Of a stretch of DNA of 64,000 nucleotides, positions 7,007 through 15,537 are shown piece by piece; positions within the stretch are counted from its first letter, which is position 1; each line of letters starts with the position of its first letter. A model generated the notes under the pieces. The model did no database searches. It had not been told where the DNA came from and was given only the letters and a program-made list of their open reading frames with translations. This stretch comes from Palsa-504 sp963744575 (GTDB taxonomy: Bacteria > Actinomycetota > Actinomycetes > Streptosporangiales > Streptosporangiaceae). The stretch covers positions 14,726 through 78,725 of the forward strand of contig CAVUUF010000007.1 in assembly GCA_963744575.1 (NCBI GenBank). The letters are read 5' to 3'. A program made the translations under genes and the position numbers.

Positions 7007-8311
7007 TCAGGGCTTGCCGAGCAACCGGGCGCTGAGGTTGATGTTGGCGCTGCCGGTGACGATGTTCGCGGCGAACTGCTCCAGGGCCTGCCGCTGGGCC
7101 GTGCCCGACGGCGACTTCAGGTTGGCGAACTCGGCGTACATCAAGATCAGGTAGTGTCCCTTGATCTCGGCCTGCACCACCCCGGTCCCGTTGCCCAGCT
7201 TGCTGCTGGCGCCCTTCTTCCCGGTCAGCGGCACGATGATCTGCTGCGGCCCGGTAGCCTGGCCGGCCTTCTGAGCGGCACTTGAGCTGATCAGGTTGAC
7301 CACGCCGACGGTGCCCATCATCGTGCCGTCGCCCGAGATGTAGCTGGCCCGCACCACCTGGGTGCAGTGACCCGACTGCAGCGCCGCCTGCAGGTTCGCT
7401 CCGTATACCGCCTGTGAGCAGGATTTGGTCGCGCTCGCCGCCGTCCTGACGTACGAGGCGCCGTCCAGCACGAACTGCGGCGGGTAGAGCCCCGTGATGG
7501 TCAGGGGTCCGGGATCCTCGGCCCGGGTCCCGATGTGCTGCCACTTGCCCAGGGACTTGTCGAAGCCGGGGGACCCGGGTGCGTTGGTGGGCAGCCGCAG
7601 CGTCGGCGGTACCGGTGCGTTGACCCGCGGCTCGTACAGGAACTTGTAGCCGGCGAGCCCGGTCGCGGCGGCCACCACGACGGCGGTGACCAGCCACCCC
7701 AGCCGGCGCCGACGGCCGCGCCTGGGCCGGGCGCCGCGCCGTCGTGCCGGTGCGGCGGCCTGCTGGCCGGCGTCCGGCACCATCGGGCTCCCGGGCTCGG
7801 TGTTGCCGGGCAGGTATCCGTCGGCCGGGAACGAGCCGGTCGGGGAAGCTCCTGCCGGGAACGAGCCGGTCCCGGACGGGGCGGAAGGATCGCGTCCCGG
7901 CGGGAAGCCGCGCGCCGGGGTGCGCTCGAACGAGCCCGTGGCCGCGAACGAGCCCGTGGCCGCCGGGCCGCCCGGCGCGCCGGGGGCCGACGGGGCGGCG
8001 TCCGGGTCCAGTACCGGCTGGGCGCCGCTGTCCAGGACCGGGTTGGCGCCGCTGCCGAGCACCGGCTGGGCGCCGCTGCGGCGGCCGAGGACCGGATTGG
8101 CCCCGCTGGCCGAGCCGATGAGCCGCTGCGGGCCGGTCCCCGGTCCCAGGGTCCGCTGCGGGCCGGTGCCCGGCGCCAGGGTCCGCCGCGGGCCGGTGCC
8201 CGGCCCCAGGATCCGCTGCGCGCCGCTCCCGGCGTCGTCCGGCGCCGGGAGCGGCGGCTGGCGGCGGGTGTCCGCGGCCGACCGGGTGCGTCCCGTGCCC
8301 TGGTGATCCAT
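7007..8311 (-). CDS. Single-pass membrane protein with repeat-rich cytoplasmic N-terminus
   Basis: 434 residues, no family recognised. Residues ~1-180 are Gly/Pro/Ser-rich with ~10-residue repeats of the type GPGTGPQRTL and SGAQPVLG. Then comes a strongly basic stretch (RRRGARPRRGRRRRLG), one transmembrane helix (LVTAVVVAAATGLAGYKFLY) and a ~200-residue putatively extracellular domain containing two cysteines (SCSQAVYG, SGHCTQVV) that could form a disulfide. The architecture resembles actinobacterial cell-surface or septal accessory proteins. The function is not inferable. Confidence 0.75.
   Translation of the reverse strand: MDHQGTGRTRSAADTRRQPPLPAPDDAGSGAQRILGPGTGPRRTLAPGTGPQRTLGPGTGPQRLIGSASGANPVLGRRSGAQPVLGSGANPVLDSGAQPVLDPDAAPSAPGAPGGPAATGSFAATGSFERTPARGFPPGRDPSAPSGTGSFPAGASPTGSFPADGYLPGNTEPGSPMVPDAGQQAAAPARRRGARPRRGRRRRLGWLVTAVVVAAATGLAGYKFLYEPRVNAPVPPTLRLPTNAPGSPGFDKSLGKWQHIGTRAEDPGPLTITGLYPPQFVLDGASYVRTAASATKSCSQAVYGANLQAALQSGHCTQVVRASYISGDGTMMGTVGVVNLISSSAAQKAGQATGPQQIIVPLTGKKGASSKLGNGTGVVQAEIKGHYLILMYAEFANLKSPSGTAQRQALEQFAANIVTGSANINLSARLLGKP
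8010..8220. repeat. ~30-bp coding repeats inside the 7007-8311 gene
   Basis: Imperfect direct repeats with a 30-base period, for example GGCCGGT at 8131, 8161 and 8191, preceded by a second set around CGGCTGGGCGCCGCTG between 8023 and 8085. They encode the 10-residue repeats of the membrane protein N-terminus and keep the frame. Confidence 0.8.
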
Positions 8312-8436
8312 AACGTCGAGGGTAGCGTTCCGTTCAGTTCAGGTAGGGTGGACGCGAAACTTTACCCACGCCCGGGCGCTCTCGTGTAGCTGGTCGGCGA
8401 CGAGCCGTGACCTCCTGGGTCGCTGGCGGCGTCGCT

Positions 8437-8466
8437 TTGGCATCGCTGCGTGAGACGGAGTATGCT
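8437..8466 (+). promoter_or_regulatory. Promoter of rplM-rpsI
   Basis: TTGGCA (8437-8442), an 18-bp spacer and TATGCT (8461-8466): a good housekeeping sigma-type match. Transcription would start near 8473, leaving a leader of about 150 bases before rplM, which is long enough for autoregulation by L13 or another structure. The 8312-8620 gap holds no gene; it separates divergent transcripts. Confidence 0.6.
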
Positions 8467-8620
8467 GCATGGGCGTCATGCGCGACGGGCATGCACGCGG
8501 TGTGCCCTCCGTGCGCGTGATTAGCGCGGCGCGGTGCGCCCGCGGAGCGTCCCCGGGGCGGCCCTCACCAGCAGGTGCAGGCCGGAGAAGATCACGATAC
8601 ATACGCGAAGGCTTAGGACT

Positions 8621-9064
8621 GTGCGCACATTCAGCCCGAAGGAAAGTGACATCACGCGGCGGTGGCATGTCATCGACGCTTCCGACGTGGTGCTCGGCCG
8701 CCTGGCCAGCCACGTGGCGGTGCTGCTCCGCGGCAAGCACAAGCCGATCTTCGCCCCGCATGTGGACACCGGTGATTTCGTGATCGTGGTCAACGCGGAG
8801 AAGGTCGCGCTCAGCGGCAGCAAGCTCGAGCAGAAGCACGCTTACCGGCACTCCGGTTACCCGGGCGGCCTGCGGTCGGTCTCGTACGCCAGCCTGATGG
8901 CCAGCAACCCCGAGCGCGCGGTGGAGAAGGCAGTGCGGGGGATGCTGCCGAAGAACGCGCTGGGCCGCAAGACGCTGCGCAAGCTCAAGGTGTACGCGGG
9001 CCCGGACCATCCGCACCAGGCGCAGCAGCCGAAGCCCTATGAGATCACGCAGATCGAGCAGTAG
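8621..9064 (+). CDS. rplM: 50S ribosomal protein L13 (uL13)
   Basis: 147 residues from GTG 8621, the normal length. The N-terminus VRTFSPKESDITRRWHVIDA and the blocks GRLASHVAVLLRGK, HSGYPGGLRSV and AVRGMLPKNALGRK are typical. A longer upstream open frame (from 8534) has no support. It is co-transcribed with rpsI. Confidence 0.97.
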   Translation: MRTFSPKESDITRRWHVIDASDVVLGRLASHVAVLLRGKHKPIFAPHVDTGDFVIVVNAEKVALSGSKLEQKHAYRHSGYPGGLRSVSYASLMASNPERAVEKAVRGMLPKNALGRKTLRKLKVYAGPDHPHQAQQPKPYEITQIEQ

Positions 9065-9093
9065 ATCGAGTCAGGAAGCACGAGGAACAGACC

Positions 9094-9636
9094 GTGGCTG
9101 AGCCCACTGGCAGCACCACCACCGTCGAGGACGCCACCGACGACGCCGACTTCACCAACGACGAGTACGGCGCGGACGCCCCGTCGGAGTACACCACAGA
9201 AACCGCACAGGACGTCCAGGCGCGAGCCGTCGCGCGGCGCCCAGTGGTCACCGGCCACGCGGCGGGCACCGGCCGGCGCAAGGAGGCCATCGCCCGGGTC
9301 CGCATCCTCCCCGGCACCGGCCAGTGGCTGATCAACGGCCGGTCGCTCGACGTGTACTTCCCGAACAAGGTCCACCAGCAGCTGGTCAACGAGCCGTTCG
9401 TGACCCTCGGCGCGGAGGGCAAGTTCGACGTGGTGGCCCGGATCTCCGGCGGCGGCGTCACCGGGCAGGCGGGCGCGCTGCGCCTCGGCGTGACCCGGGC
9501 GCTGACCCTGGTGGACCCGGAGAGCCGTCCGGCGCTGAAAAAGGCCGGCTTCCTGACCAGGGACGCCCGGGTCAAGGAGCGCAAGAAGTACGGCCTGAAG
9601 AAGGCCCGGAAGGCGCCGCAGTACTCCAAGCGGTAG
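9094..9636 (+). CDS. rpsI: 30S ribosomal protein S9 (uS9) with acidic N-terminal extension
   Basis: 180 residues. The S9 core begins near residue 55 (GTGRRKEAIARVRILPGTG) and ends with the conserved QYSKR tail that reaches the P site. The first ~50 residues are Asp/Thr/Glu-rich and lie outside the core, as is common in actinobacteria. A GAGGA site precedes the GTG. Confidence 0.97.
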   Translation: MAEPTGSTTTVEDATDDADFTNDEYGADAPSEYTTETAQDVQARAVARRPVVTGHAAGTGRRKEAIARVRILPGTGQWLINGRSLDVYFPNKVHQQLVNEPFVTLGAEGKFDVVARISGGGVTGQAGALRLGVTRALTLVDPESRPALKKAGFLTRDARVKERKKYGLKKARKAPQYSKR

Positions 9637-9668
9637 ATGCCGCCCGCTCAGGGCGCACGTCAGCGCGG

Positions 9669-9693
9669 ACGGGCCCGTTTTCGCCGGGCCCGT
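9669..9693 (+). terminator. Terminator hairpin after rpsI
   Basis: Perfect 9-bp arms ACGGGCCCG and CGGGCCCGT with a 7-base TTTTCGC loop, 33 bases after the rpsI stop. It lacks a U tail but is well placed to end the rplM-rpsI transcript before glmM. Confidence 0.6.
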
Positions 9694-9751
9694 ATCACCG
9701 GGCCTTCCACCGGGTCCGTCTTAACAGGCGCAGAGCAACGAGCGGAGCGAA

Positions 9752-11191
9752 ATGGCTGAAGCGGGGCAGCGTAGCCGCCTGTTCGGTACGGACGGCGTCC
9801 GGGGGGTCGCCGGCCACGAGCTGACCGCCCGGCTGGCCCTGGACCTCAGCATGGCGGCGGCCGCCGTGCTGGGCCAGGACGCGGCGGACGAGGGCGCGAG
9901 CGACGCGGACGAGGGCGCAAGCACGGGCGCGTCCGGGCGCCCGGTGGCGGTGGTGGGCCGGGATCCCCGCGCCTCCGGCGAGTTCCTCGAGGCGGCCGTG
10001 GTGGCCGGCCTGGCCAGCGCCGGGATCGACGTGCTCAGGCTGGGCGTCATCCCCACGCCCGGCGTGGCCTACCTGACCGGCGCCCTGGACGCCGCCTTCG
10101 GCGTGGTCATCTCGGCGAGCCACAACCCGGCCGCCGACAACGGGATCAAGTTCTTCGGCCGCGGCGGGGTCAAGCTGCCGGACGCCACCGAGGACGCCAT
10201 CGAGGCCCGGCTGAAGGCGGCAGAGCTGAAGGCGGCAGAGCTGAAGGCAGCCGGGCCGGAAACGGCCGCGCCGGCGGAGTTCGGCCGGGTCAGCGACGCC
10301 GCCGCCGAGCACGAGCGGTACCTTGAGCACCTGCTGGCCACCTTGCCGGACGACACGCAGCCGCCGCTGGCGGGCCTGCGGGTCGTGGCCGACTGCGCGC
10401 ACGGCGCGGCCTACCGGCTGGCACCGCAGGCGCTGCGCCGGGCAGGCGCGGAGGTCATCACCATCGGGGCCGAGCCCGACGGCCTGAACATCAACCAAGG
10501 CTGCGGCTCCACCGCGCTCGGCACGCTGTCCGCGGCGGTCGTGGCGCACGGCGCGGACGCGGGCATCGCCTACGACGGCGACGCCGACCGGTGCCTGGCG
10601 GTCGACGCGGACGGGGAGCCGCTCGACGGCGACCAGATCCTGACCGTGCTCGCGACCGGGATGAAAGAAGCCGGCCGCCTCACGGGCGACGGCGTGGTGG
10701 TCACGGTGATGTCCAATCAGGGCTTCCACGTGGCGATGCGCGACGCCGGCATCGAGGTGATCGAGACGCCGGTCGGGGACAAGCACGTATCGGCGGCGAT
10801 GCGGGACGGCGGCTACGTGCTCGGCGGCGAGCAGTCCGGGCACATCATCATGCTCGAGCACGCCACCACCGGCGACGGCGTGCTGACCAGCCTGCAGTTG
10901 CTCGCCGCGGTGAACCGGCACGCCGTGCCGATGGCCGCGGCGGCCAAGATGATGCCGAAATACCCGCAGGTGCTCGTCAACGTGCCGGGCGACGCGTCGC
11001 GGCTCGGACCCTGGGTGGACGCGGCGGTGCGCCGGGCCGAGGCTCAGCTCGGCGGCGACGGGCGGGTGCTGGTGCGGCCGAGCGGGACCGAGCCCAAGAT
11101 CAGGCTGATGATCCAGGCCAGGGATGCGACCCTGGCCGAACGCATCATCGGCCAGCTCGCCGAGGAGGTTCGGCGGGCCTTGGCCGGATAG
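9752..11191 (+). CDS. glmM: Phosphoglucosamine mutase
   Basis: 479 residues. It converts glucosamine-6-phosphate to glucosamine-1-phosphate for peptidoglycan precursors. The catalytic phosphoserine loop is ISASHNPA, the metal loop DGDADR, the sugar loop GEQSGH and the phosphate-binding end RPSGTEPKIR. Two low-complexity insertions lengthen it relative to the usual ~445: an Asp/Glu/Ala/Ser stretch near residues 47-68 and an (AELK)-type tandem repeat near residues 153-168. Both are in frame, and the catalytic motifs are intact. Confidence 0.96.
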   Translation: MAEAGQRSRLFGTDGVRGVAGHELTARLALDLSMAAAAVLGQDAADEGASDADEGASTGASGRPVAVVGRDPRASGEFLEAAVVAGLASAGIDVLRLGVIPTPGVAYLTGALDAAFGVVISASHNPAADNGIKFFGRGGVKLPDATEDAIEARLKAAELKAAELKAAGPETAAPAEFGRVSDAAAEHERYLEHLLATLPDDTQPPLAGLRVVADCAHGAAYRLAPQALRRAGAEVITIGAEPDGLNINQGCGSTALGTLSAAVVAHGADAGIAYDGDADRCLAVDADGEPLDGDQILTVLATGMKEAGRLTGDGVVVTVMSNQGFHVAMRDAGIEVIETPVGDKHVSAAMRDGGYVLGGEQSGHIIMLEHATTGDGVLTSLQLLAAVNRHAVPMAAAAKMMPKYPQVLVNVPGDASRLGPWVDAAVRRAEAQLGGDGRVLVRPSGTEPKIRLMIQARDATLAERIIGQLAEEVRRALAG

Positions 11192-11203
11192 GCAGGAACC
11201 GCC

Positions 11204-12739
11204 ATGCGAGACGCATATCAGGTCACCGCCGTCCGGGCGGCGGAGCACGCGCTGATGGAGATCGTCCCGGACGGGGCGCTGATGACCCGGGCCGCGGCCG
11301 GACTTGCCTCGGTGTGCGCCGCCCTGCTGCGACGACATCCCGGCCACGTGTACGGCACCCGGGTGGTAGTGCTGGCCGGCCGCGGGGACAATGGCGGCGA
11401 CGCGCTCTACGCCGGGGCCCGGCTGGCCCGCCGCGGCGTCGCCGTCACCGCGATCACGGCCGGCGCCAGGGCGCATCCGGGCGGCACCGCCGCGCTGCGT
11501 GCCGCAGGCGGCCGGGTAACCGCCGAAGCCGAAGCCGAAGCCGCCGAAGCCGACGCCGCCGAAGCCGACGCCATCGACGCCGCCGACCTGATCCTTGACG
11601 GCCTGCTGGGCATCGGCGGGCACGGCGGATTGCGCGAGCCGTTCGCCGGGCTGGCCCGGCGGGCCGAGCAGGCCCGCCATGCTGGCGCGACGGTGGTCGC
11701 GGTCGACCTGCCCAGCGGCATCGACGCGGATACCGGGGCGGTGGACGGCCCGGCCGTCCGGGCCGACGTCACGGTGACCTTCGGCGCGATCAAGCCCGGC
11801 CTGCTGATCGACCCGGGCGCCGGGCACGCGGGCACCGTCGAGCTGGTGGACATCGGCCTGGGACCGTACTTGACGGACGCACCGCAGGCCGCGGCGCCGC
11901 AGCGGGACGACATCAGCGGGCTGCTGCCGCGCCCCGGCGCGGAGTCGGACAAGTACCGCCGGGGCGTGCTCGGCCTGCTGGCCGGGAGCGACCGCTTCAC
12001 CGGCGCGGTGCTGCTGGCCACCGGCGGGGCGGTGCACGGCGGGGCGGGCATGGTCCGGGTGGTCACCGAGGAGGTCGCCGCGGTGCTGGTCCGGCAGGCC
12101 TGGCCGGAGGCCGTGATCACGGTGCACCCCGACGCGGGGGACTGGGACCTGACCGGGTCGGTCGGCCGGGTCCAGGCGTGGGTGGCGGGTCCCGGGATGG
12201 GCACCGGCCCGGACGCCGCGGCGCGGCTCACCCAGATCCTGCGCACCGACCTGCCCGTCCTGGTCGACGCGGACGGGCTGACGATCCTGAGCCAGCACCG
12301 GGACCTGCTGCCGCGCCCGGCGCCCACGCTGATCACCCCGCACGCCGGCGAGCTGGCCCGGCTGCTCGGCGCCGAACCAGCCAGCGTAGCGGCGCGGCGC
12401 CTGGAGCACGCCCGCCGGGCGGCCGGCGAGCTGGGCGTCACCGTGCTGCTGAAGGGATCCACGACGGTCATCGCGTCACCCGACGACGCCCCGGTCCTGG
12501 TCAACCCGACCGGCACGCCGTGGCTGGCCACCGCGGGCAGCGGCGACGTGCTGTCCGGGCTGGCCGGCGCGCTGCTCGCGCAGGGCCTGGCCCCCGCCCA
12601 GACCGGGCTGGCCGCCGCGTACCTGCACGGCTTGGCCGCCCGGCTGGCCGCCGCCGGTGCCACGGGCGGCACGGGGGAGGCCCCGATCGGCGCTTCGGAC
12701 GTGATTCGCTCTCTGCCCGCCGCGTTCCGGAGCCTTTGA
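11204..12739 (+). CDS. nnr: Bifunctional NAD(P)HX epimerase / ADP-dependent dehydratase
   Basis: 511 residues. The N-terminal YjeF epimerase domain (about 1-215) contains LAGRGDNGGDALYAGARL and VDLPSGIDADTG. The C-terminal carbohydrate-kinase-like dehydratase domain contains ITPHAGELARLL, LLKGSTTVI and TAGSGDVLSGLAGALL. Together they repair hydrated NADH and NADPH. Residues ~105-120 are an (EAEAAEADA) low-complexity repeat not needed for either fold. The gene lies between glmM and alr. Its stop codon overlaps an insertion-element-like end sequence. Confidence 0.95.
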   Translation: MRDAYQVTAVRAAEHALMEIVPDGALMTRAAAGLASVCAALLRRHPGHVYGTRVVVLAGRGDNGGDALYAGARLARRGVAVTAITAGARAHPGGTAALRAAGGRVTAEAEAEAAEADAAEADAIDAADLILDGLLGIGGHGGLREPFAGLARRAEQARHAGATVVAVDLPSGIDADTGAVDGPAVRADVTVTFGAIKPGLLIDPGAGHAGTVELVDIGLGPYLTDAPQAAAPQRDDISGLLPRPGAESDKYRRGVLGLLAGSDRFTGAVLLATGGAVHGGAGMVRVVTEEVAAVLVRQAWPEAVITVHPDAGDWDLTGSVGRVQAWVAGPGMGTGPDAAARLTQILRTDLPVLVDADGLTILSQHRDLLPRPAPTLITPHAGELARLLGAEPASVAARRLEHARRAAGELGVTVLLKGSTTVIASPDDAPVLVNPTGTPWLATAGSGDVLSGLAGALLAQGLAPAQTGLAAAYLHGLAARLAAAGATGGTGEAPIGASDVIRSLPAAFRSL

Positions 12740-12770
12740 CATCCTCCCTGCCCTAAGGCGGGGATTCCAG
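12735..12770. mobile_element. Solitary IS200/IS605-type end-like hairpin
   Basis: Directly at the nnr stop, TTTGAC is followed by ATCCTCC and a hairpin with arms CCCTGCC (12746-12752) and GGCGGGG (12757-12763), then ATTCC. From memory, this arrangement (TTGACATCCTCC, GC hairpin, GGGGATTCC) is that of terminal hairpins of IS605/TnpB-family elements in GC-rich prokaryotes. No tnpA or tnpB is present, so it would be a solo end or a non-autonomous remnant. It could also serve as the nnr terminator. Confidence 0.45.
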
Positions 12771-12800
12771 CTACTCACCCAGTCATAAGGAGGCGAGCAG

Positions 12801-13955
12801 TTGAGGTTCGCGGTTCACAGGCCCGCGCAACCGATGAGCGCCATGGACCGGGAGGCCTTCGTCGACCTCGGCGCGATCACCGGCAACATCGCGGCGCTGT
12901 CCGAGCTGGTGCGCGGCAGCCAGGTGATGGCCGTGGTGAAGGCCGACGGGTACGGGCATGGCATGGTGCCCGCCGCCCGGGCGGCGCAGGCCGGCGGGGC
13001 CAGCTGGCTGGGCGTCGCCGACCTGGCCGAGGCGGTCGCACTCCGCCGGGCGGGGATCACCGGGCCGGTGCTGTGCCTGATGACCTTCGGCGACCCGGCC
13101 GAGGCGATCAGCCGCGGGGTCGACGTCACCGCGGCCTCGGTCGCGTTCGTGGCGAAGGTCGAGGCCGCCGCCGCAGCGGCGGGCGTCCGGGCCCGGCTGC
13201 ACCTCAAGGCCGACACCGGGCTGAGCCGGGGCGGCGCCACCCCGGCGGCCTGGCCGGCCGTGGTGGAGGCCGCGCTGGCGGCCCAGGCCCGCGGCGCGGT
13301 CCAGGTGGTGGGCCTGTGGTCGCACTTCGCCTGCGCCGACATCCCGGGCCACCCGTCGGTCACCGCCCAGCTGGCCGCGTTCGCCAACGCGGTCGCGCTC
13401 GCCGAGAAGGCCGGCCTGACGCCCGAGATCCGGCACATCGCCAACACCGCCGCCGCGCTGACCGTCCCGGAGGCCCGGCTCGACCTGGTGCGCTTCGGCG
13501 GGGCCTGCTACGGCCTGTCCACCCTGCCCGGCGGCGCGCCGTCCTGGCTGCGCCCGGCGATGACGCTGCGCGCCCGGCTGGCCATGGTCAAGCGGGTCCC
13601 GGCGGGCGCCGGCGTCTCCTACGGCCACCGCTACGTGACCGACCGCGAGACCACGCTCGGCCTGGTGCCCCTCGGCTACGCCGACGGGGTGCCGCGCACC
13701 GCGACCGGGCAGCCGCTGGTCAGCGCGCGCGGCCGCCGCTGGGCGATCGCGGGCACGGTCTGCATGGACCAGTTCGTGGTGGACTTCGGCGACGAACCGG
13801 TCACCGCGGGCGACGAGGTGGTGCTGTTCGGCCCGGGCGACGACGGGGAGCCGACCGCGCAGGAGTGGGGCGAGCGGCTCGGGACCATCTCCTACGAGAT
13901 GGCGACCGGTGTCGGGGCCCGGGTCCCGCGCACGTATCCGGGTGGTGACCATTGA
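12801..13955 (+). CDS. alr: Alanine racemase
   Basis: 384 residues. It makes D-alanine for peptidoglycan. The PLP lysine lies in VVKADGYGHG and the catalytic tyrosine in GVSYGHRY; the PLP arginine region and the AGTVCMDQ block are present. The TTG at 12801 is chosen because AAGGAGG (12787-12793) stands exactly seven bases upstream. Inner ATG codons lack such a site. It is followed two bases later by tsaE. Confidence 0.95.
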   Translation: MRFAVHRPAQPMSAMDREAFVDLGAITGNIAALSELVRGSQVMAVVKADGYGHGMVPAARAAQAGGASWLGVADLAEAVALRRAGITGPVLCLMTFGDPAEAISRGVDVTAASVAFVAKVEAAAAAAGVRARLHLKADTGLSRGGATPAAWPAVVEAALAAQARGAVQVVGLWSHFACADIPGHPSVTAQLAAFANAVALAEKAGLTPEIRHIANTAAALTVPEARLDLVRFGGACYGLSTLPGGAPSWLRPAMTLRARLAMVKRVPAGAGVSYGHRYVTDRETTLGLVPLGYADGVPRTATGQPLVSARGRRWAIAGTVCMDQFVVDFGDEPVTAGDEVVLFGPGDDGEPTAQEWGERLGTISYEMATGVGARVPRTYPGGDH

Positions 13956-13957
13956 TT

Positions 13958-14872
13958 ATGCCGAACGAGCGGGGTTCGGAGTCCACCGAGACGCAGATTG
14001 CCACCGCGGCGGACATGCATGACTTCGGGCGCCGCCTCGCGGCCCGGCTGCGCCCTGGTGACCTGGTGATCCTGGCCGGCCCGCTCGGCGCCGGCAAGAC
14101 CACGCTGGTCCAGGGCATCGGCGCCGGGCTCGGCGTGCGCGGGCCGGTCACCTCGCCGACCTTCGTCATCGCCCGGGTGCACCCGGTCACCTCCGGGCCG
14201 GGTCCGGCGCTGGTGCACGCGGACGCCTACCGGCTCGGCAGCGTCGGTGAGGTGGACGACCTGGACCTGGACGCCGACGCGGCCAGCGCCGTCACCGTCG
14301 TGGAGTGGGGCTCGGGTCTGGCCGAAGGTCTGGCCGAGGACCGCCTGGAGATCTCGATCGAGCCCGGCGCGGACGGTGACGTGCGCACGGTCCGGCTAAT
14401 TGGTCATGGTCAGAGATGGCATGGAGCGCTCGCCGACGCCGTGGATCGTTTATATTTATCCGCTGTACTCACCCCAGTCCCGCGTATCGCGCCGTCACGC
14501 ACTGTACCCGAACCTGGAGGCGCGCCGTGTCCGAACAGGACTACCCGTCGCCTCCCCGGCCGGCCGGGTCCTACCGACCCGGCCGCGACGACGAGGAGCC
14601 GCCGCCGTGGGCTGACCTGCCCCCGGCAGGTCCGGCGCGCCCGCGCCGCGCCGGGGGCGGCAGCCACGCGTCCGGGCGCGGCGGCCGTCCTGGCGCCCCG
14701 GACGGCTTCGGTGGCCCGGATGCCGACCGCCGCGAGGATGCGCCGCCCGCCCGGCCGCGCGTTCGGGGCGGACGCGCCCTGCGGGCTGCGGCGCGCAGGC
14801 GGCGGCGGTGGTTCGTCATGGGCGCCGGCCTGCTCGTGGTGGCCGCGGCCGTGCTCACGACGGTGCTGCTGA
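13958..14872 (+). CDS. tsaE: tRNA t6A biosynthesis ATPase TsaE, with run-on reading frame
   Basis: The first ~155 residues are a complete TsaE: Walker A GPLGAGKTTLVQG, SPTFVIARVH, HADAYRL and VEWG, ending near LIGHGQRW. TsaE supports the TsaB-TsaD complex that adds threonylcarbamoyl to A37 of tRNA. Homologues stop at about this point, but here the frame stays open for ~145 further codons and overlaps the next gene (start 14527) by 346 bases in another frame. The extra tail is Arg/Pro-rich and looks like shadow translation. The true C-terminus is probably unnatural or the stop has been lost. Confidence 0.85.
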   Translation: MPNERGSESTETQIATAADMHDFGRRLAARLRPGDLVILAGPLGAGKTTLVQGIGAGLGVRGPVTSPTFVIARVHPVTSGPGPALVHADAYRLGSVGEVDDLDLDADAASAVTVVEWGSGLAEGLAEDRLEISIEPGADGDVRTVRLIGHGQRWHGALADAVDRLYLSAVLTPVPRIAPSRTVPEPGGAPCPNRTTRRLPGRPGPTDPAATTRSRRRGLTCPRQVRRARAAPGAAATRPGAAAVLAPRTASVARMPTAARMRRPPGRAFGADAPCGLRRAGGGGGSSWAPACSWWPRPCSRRCC

Positions 14873-15477
14873 CCGGCGGTCAGCCGGGCCCGGCGACGGT
14901 CGCCTCCGGCGCGCTGATCACCTCGTTCCAGCCGGGAGAACTCCGGCAGGTGCCGGACGCGTGCCAGGCCGTGCCGGCCGCCGTCGTCCAGCAGTACCTG
15001 CCGGGGCGGTCCAGGGTGGCGTCGCCGCTGCCGGTCGGCGGGTCGGCCGAGTCCGCCTGCGACTGGACGGTCGACCAGGCGCCGGTGTACCGGCTGATGG
15101 AACTCACCCTGCTCGCCTACGCGCCGAACGGCCTGGCCAGCGGCGACGGCAGCGCCACGTTCGCCGCGATCGACGCCTACGACCTGGCCCTGCAGGACCT
15201 GCAGTCCCCGCCGAAGCATTCCCCGGCCCCGCGGGCCACGGTGCGGACCCTGTCCGGGCTCGGTAGCCAGGCGTTCAGCGCCCTGCAGGTGTTCCGCGTC
15301 GGCGGAGCGGTCACCGACGTGGCCACCGTCACGGTCCGCTACCGCAACGCGGTGGTGACGGTGACGCTGAACGGACTCGATCATTCCAACCGCGGCAGCT
15401 ACGGGCCGGTGTCGCCGTCCCAGCTGACGGCGGCGGCGGTGGCGTTCGCCCGGGCGGCCGCGGCCTCGCTGCACTAG
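14527..15477 (+). CDS. Putative membrane-anchored extracellular protein (DUF3558-like)
   Basis: 316 residues from GTG 14527, which has GGAGG six bases upstream. The N-terminal ~85 residues are Pro/Arg/Gly-rich and cytoplasmic. One transmembrane helix (VMGAGLLVVAAAVLTTVLL) is followed by an extracellular domain with two cysteines (VPDACQAVP and SACDWTV) and a late hydrophobic block; this pattern resembles DUF3558/sensor-like lipoprotein domains of actinobacteria, though I am not certain of the family. It interrupts the tsaE-tsaB gene pair. Confidence 0.75.
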   Translation: MSEQDYPSPPRPAGSYRPGRDDEEPPPWADLPPAGPARPRRAGGGSHASGRGGRPGAPDGFGGPDADRREDAPPARPRVRGGRALRAAARRRRRWFVMGAGLLVVAAAVLTTVLLTGGQPGPATVASGALITSFQPGELRQVPDACQAVPAAVVQQYLPGRSRVASPLPVGGSAESACDWTVDQAPVYRLMELTLLAYAPNGLASGDGSATFAAIDAYDLALQDLQSPPKHSPAPRATVRTLSGLGSQAFSALQVFRVGGAVTDVATVTVRYRNAVVTVTLNGLDHSNRGSYGPVSPSQLTAAAVAFARAAAASLH

Positions 15478-15524
15478 CGCGGCGGCGGGTTTCGGGGTTT
15501 GTCCCGGCACTGCCCCGGGCCCGC

Positions 15525-15530
15525 TAGGCT
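15525..15530 (+). promoter_or_regulatory. -10 box TAGGCT giving a leaderless tsaB mRNA
   Basis: TAGGCT ends seven bases before the GTG start of tsaB, so the predicted transcription start falls on the start codon. No Shine-Dalgarno sequence is present upstream. The -35 is weak. Confidence 0.55.
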
Positions 15531-15537
15531 GGGCGGC

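Noticed and set aside
9695..12409. 904-residue open frame on the minus strand opposite glmM and nnr
   Set aside because: It is the antisense shadow of two well-recognised genes; the composition is Arg/Gly/Pro-rich with no motif.
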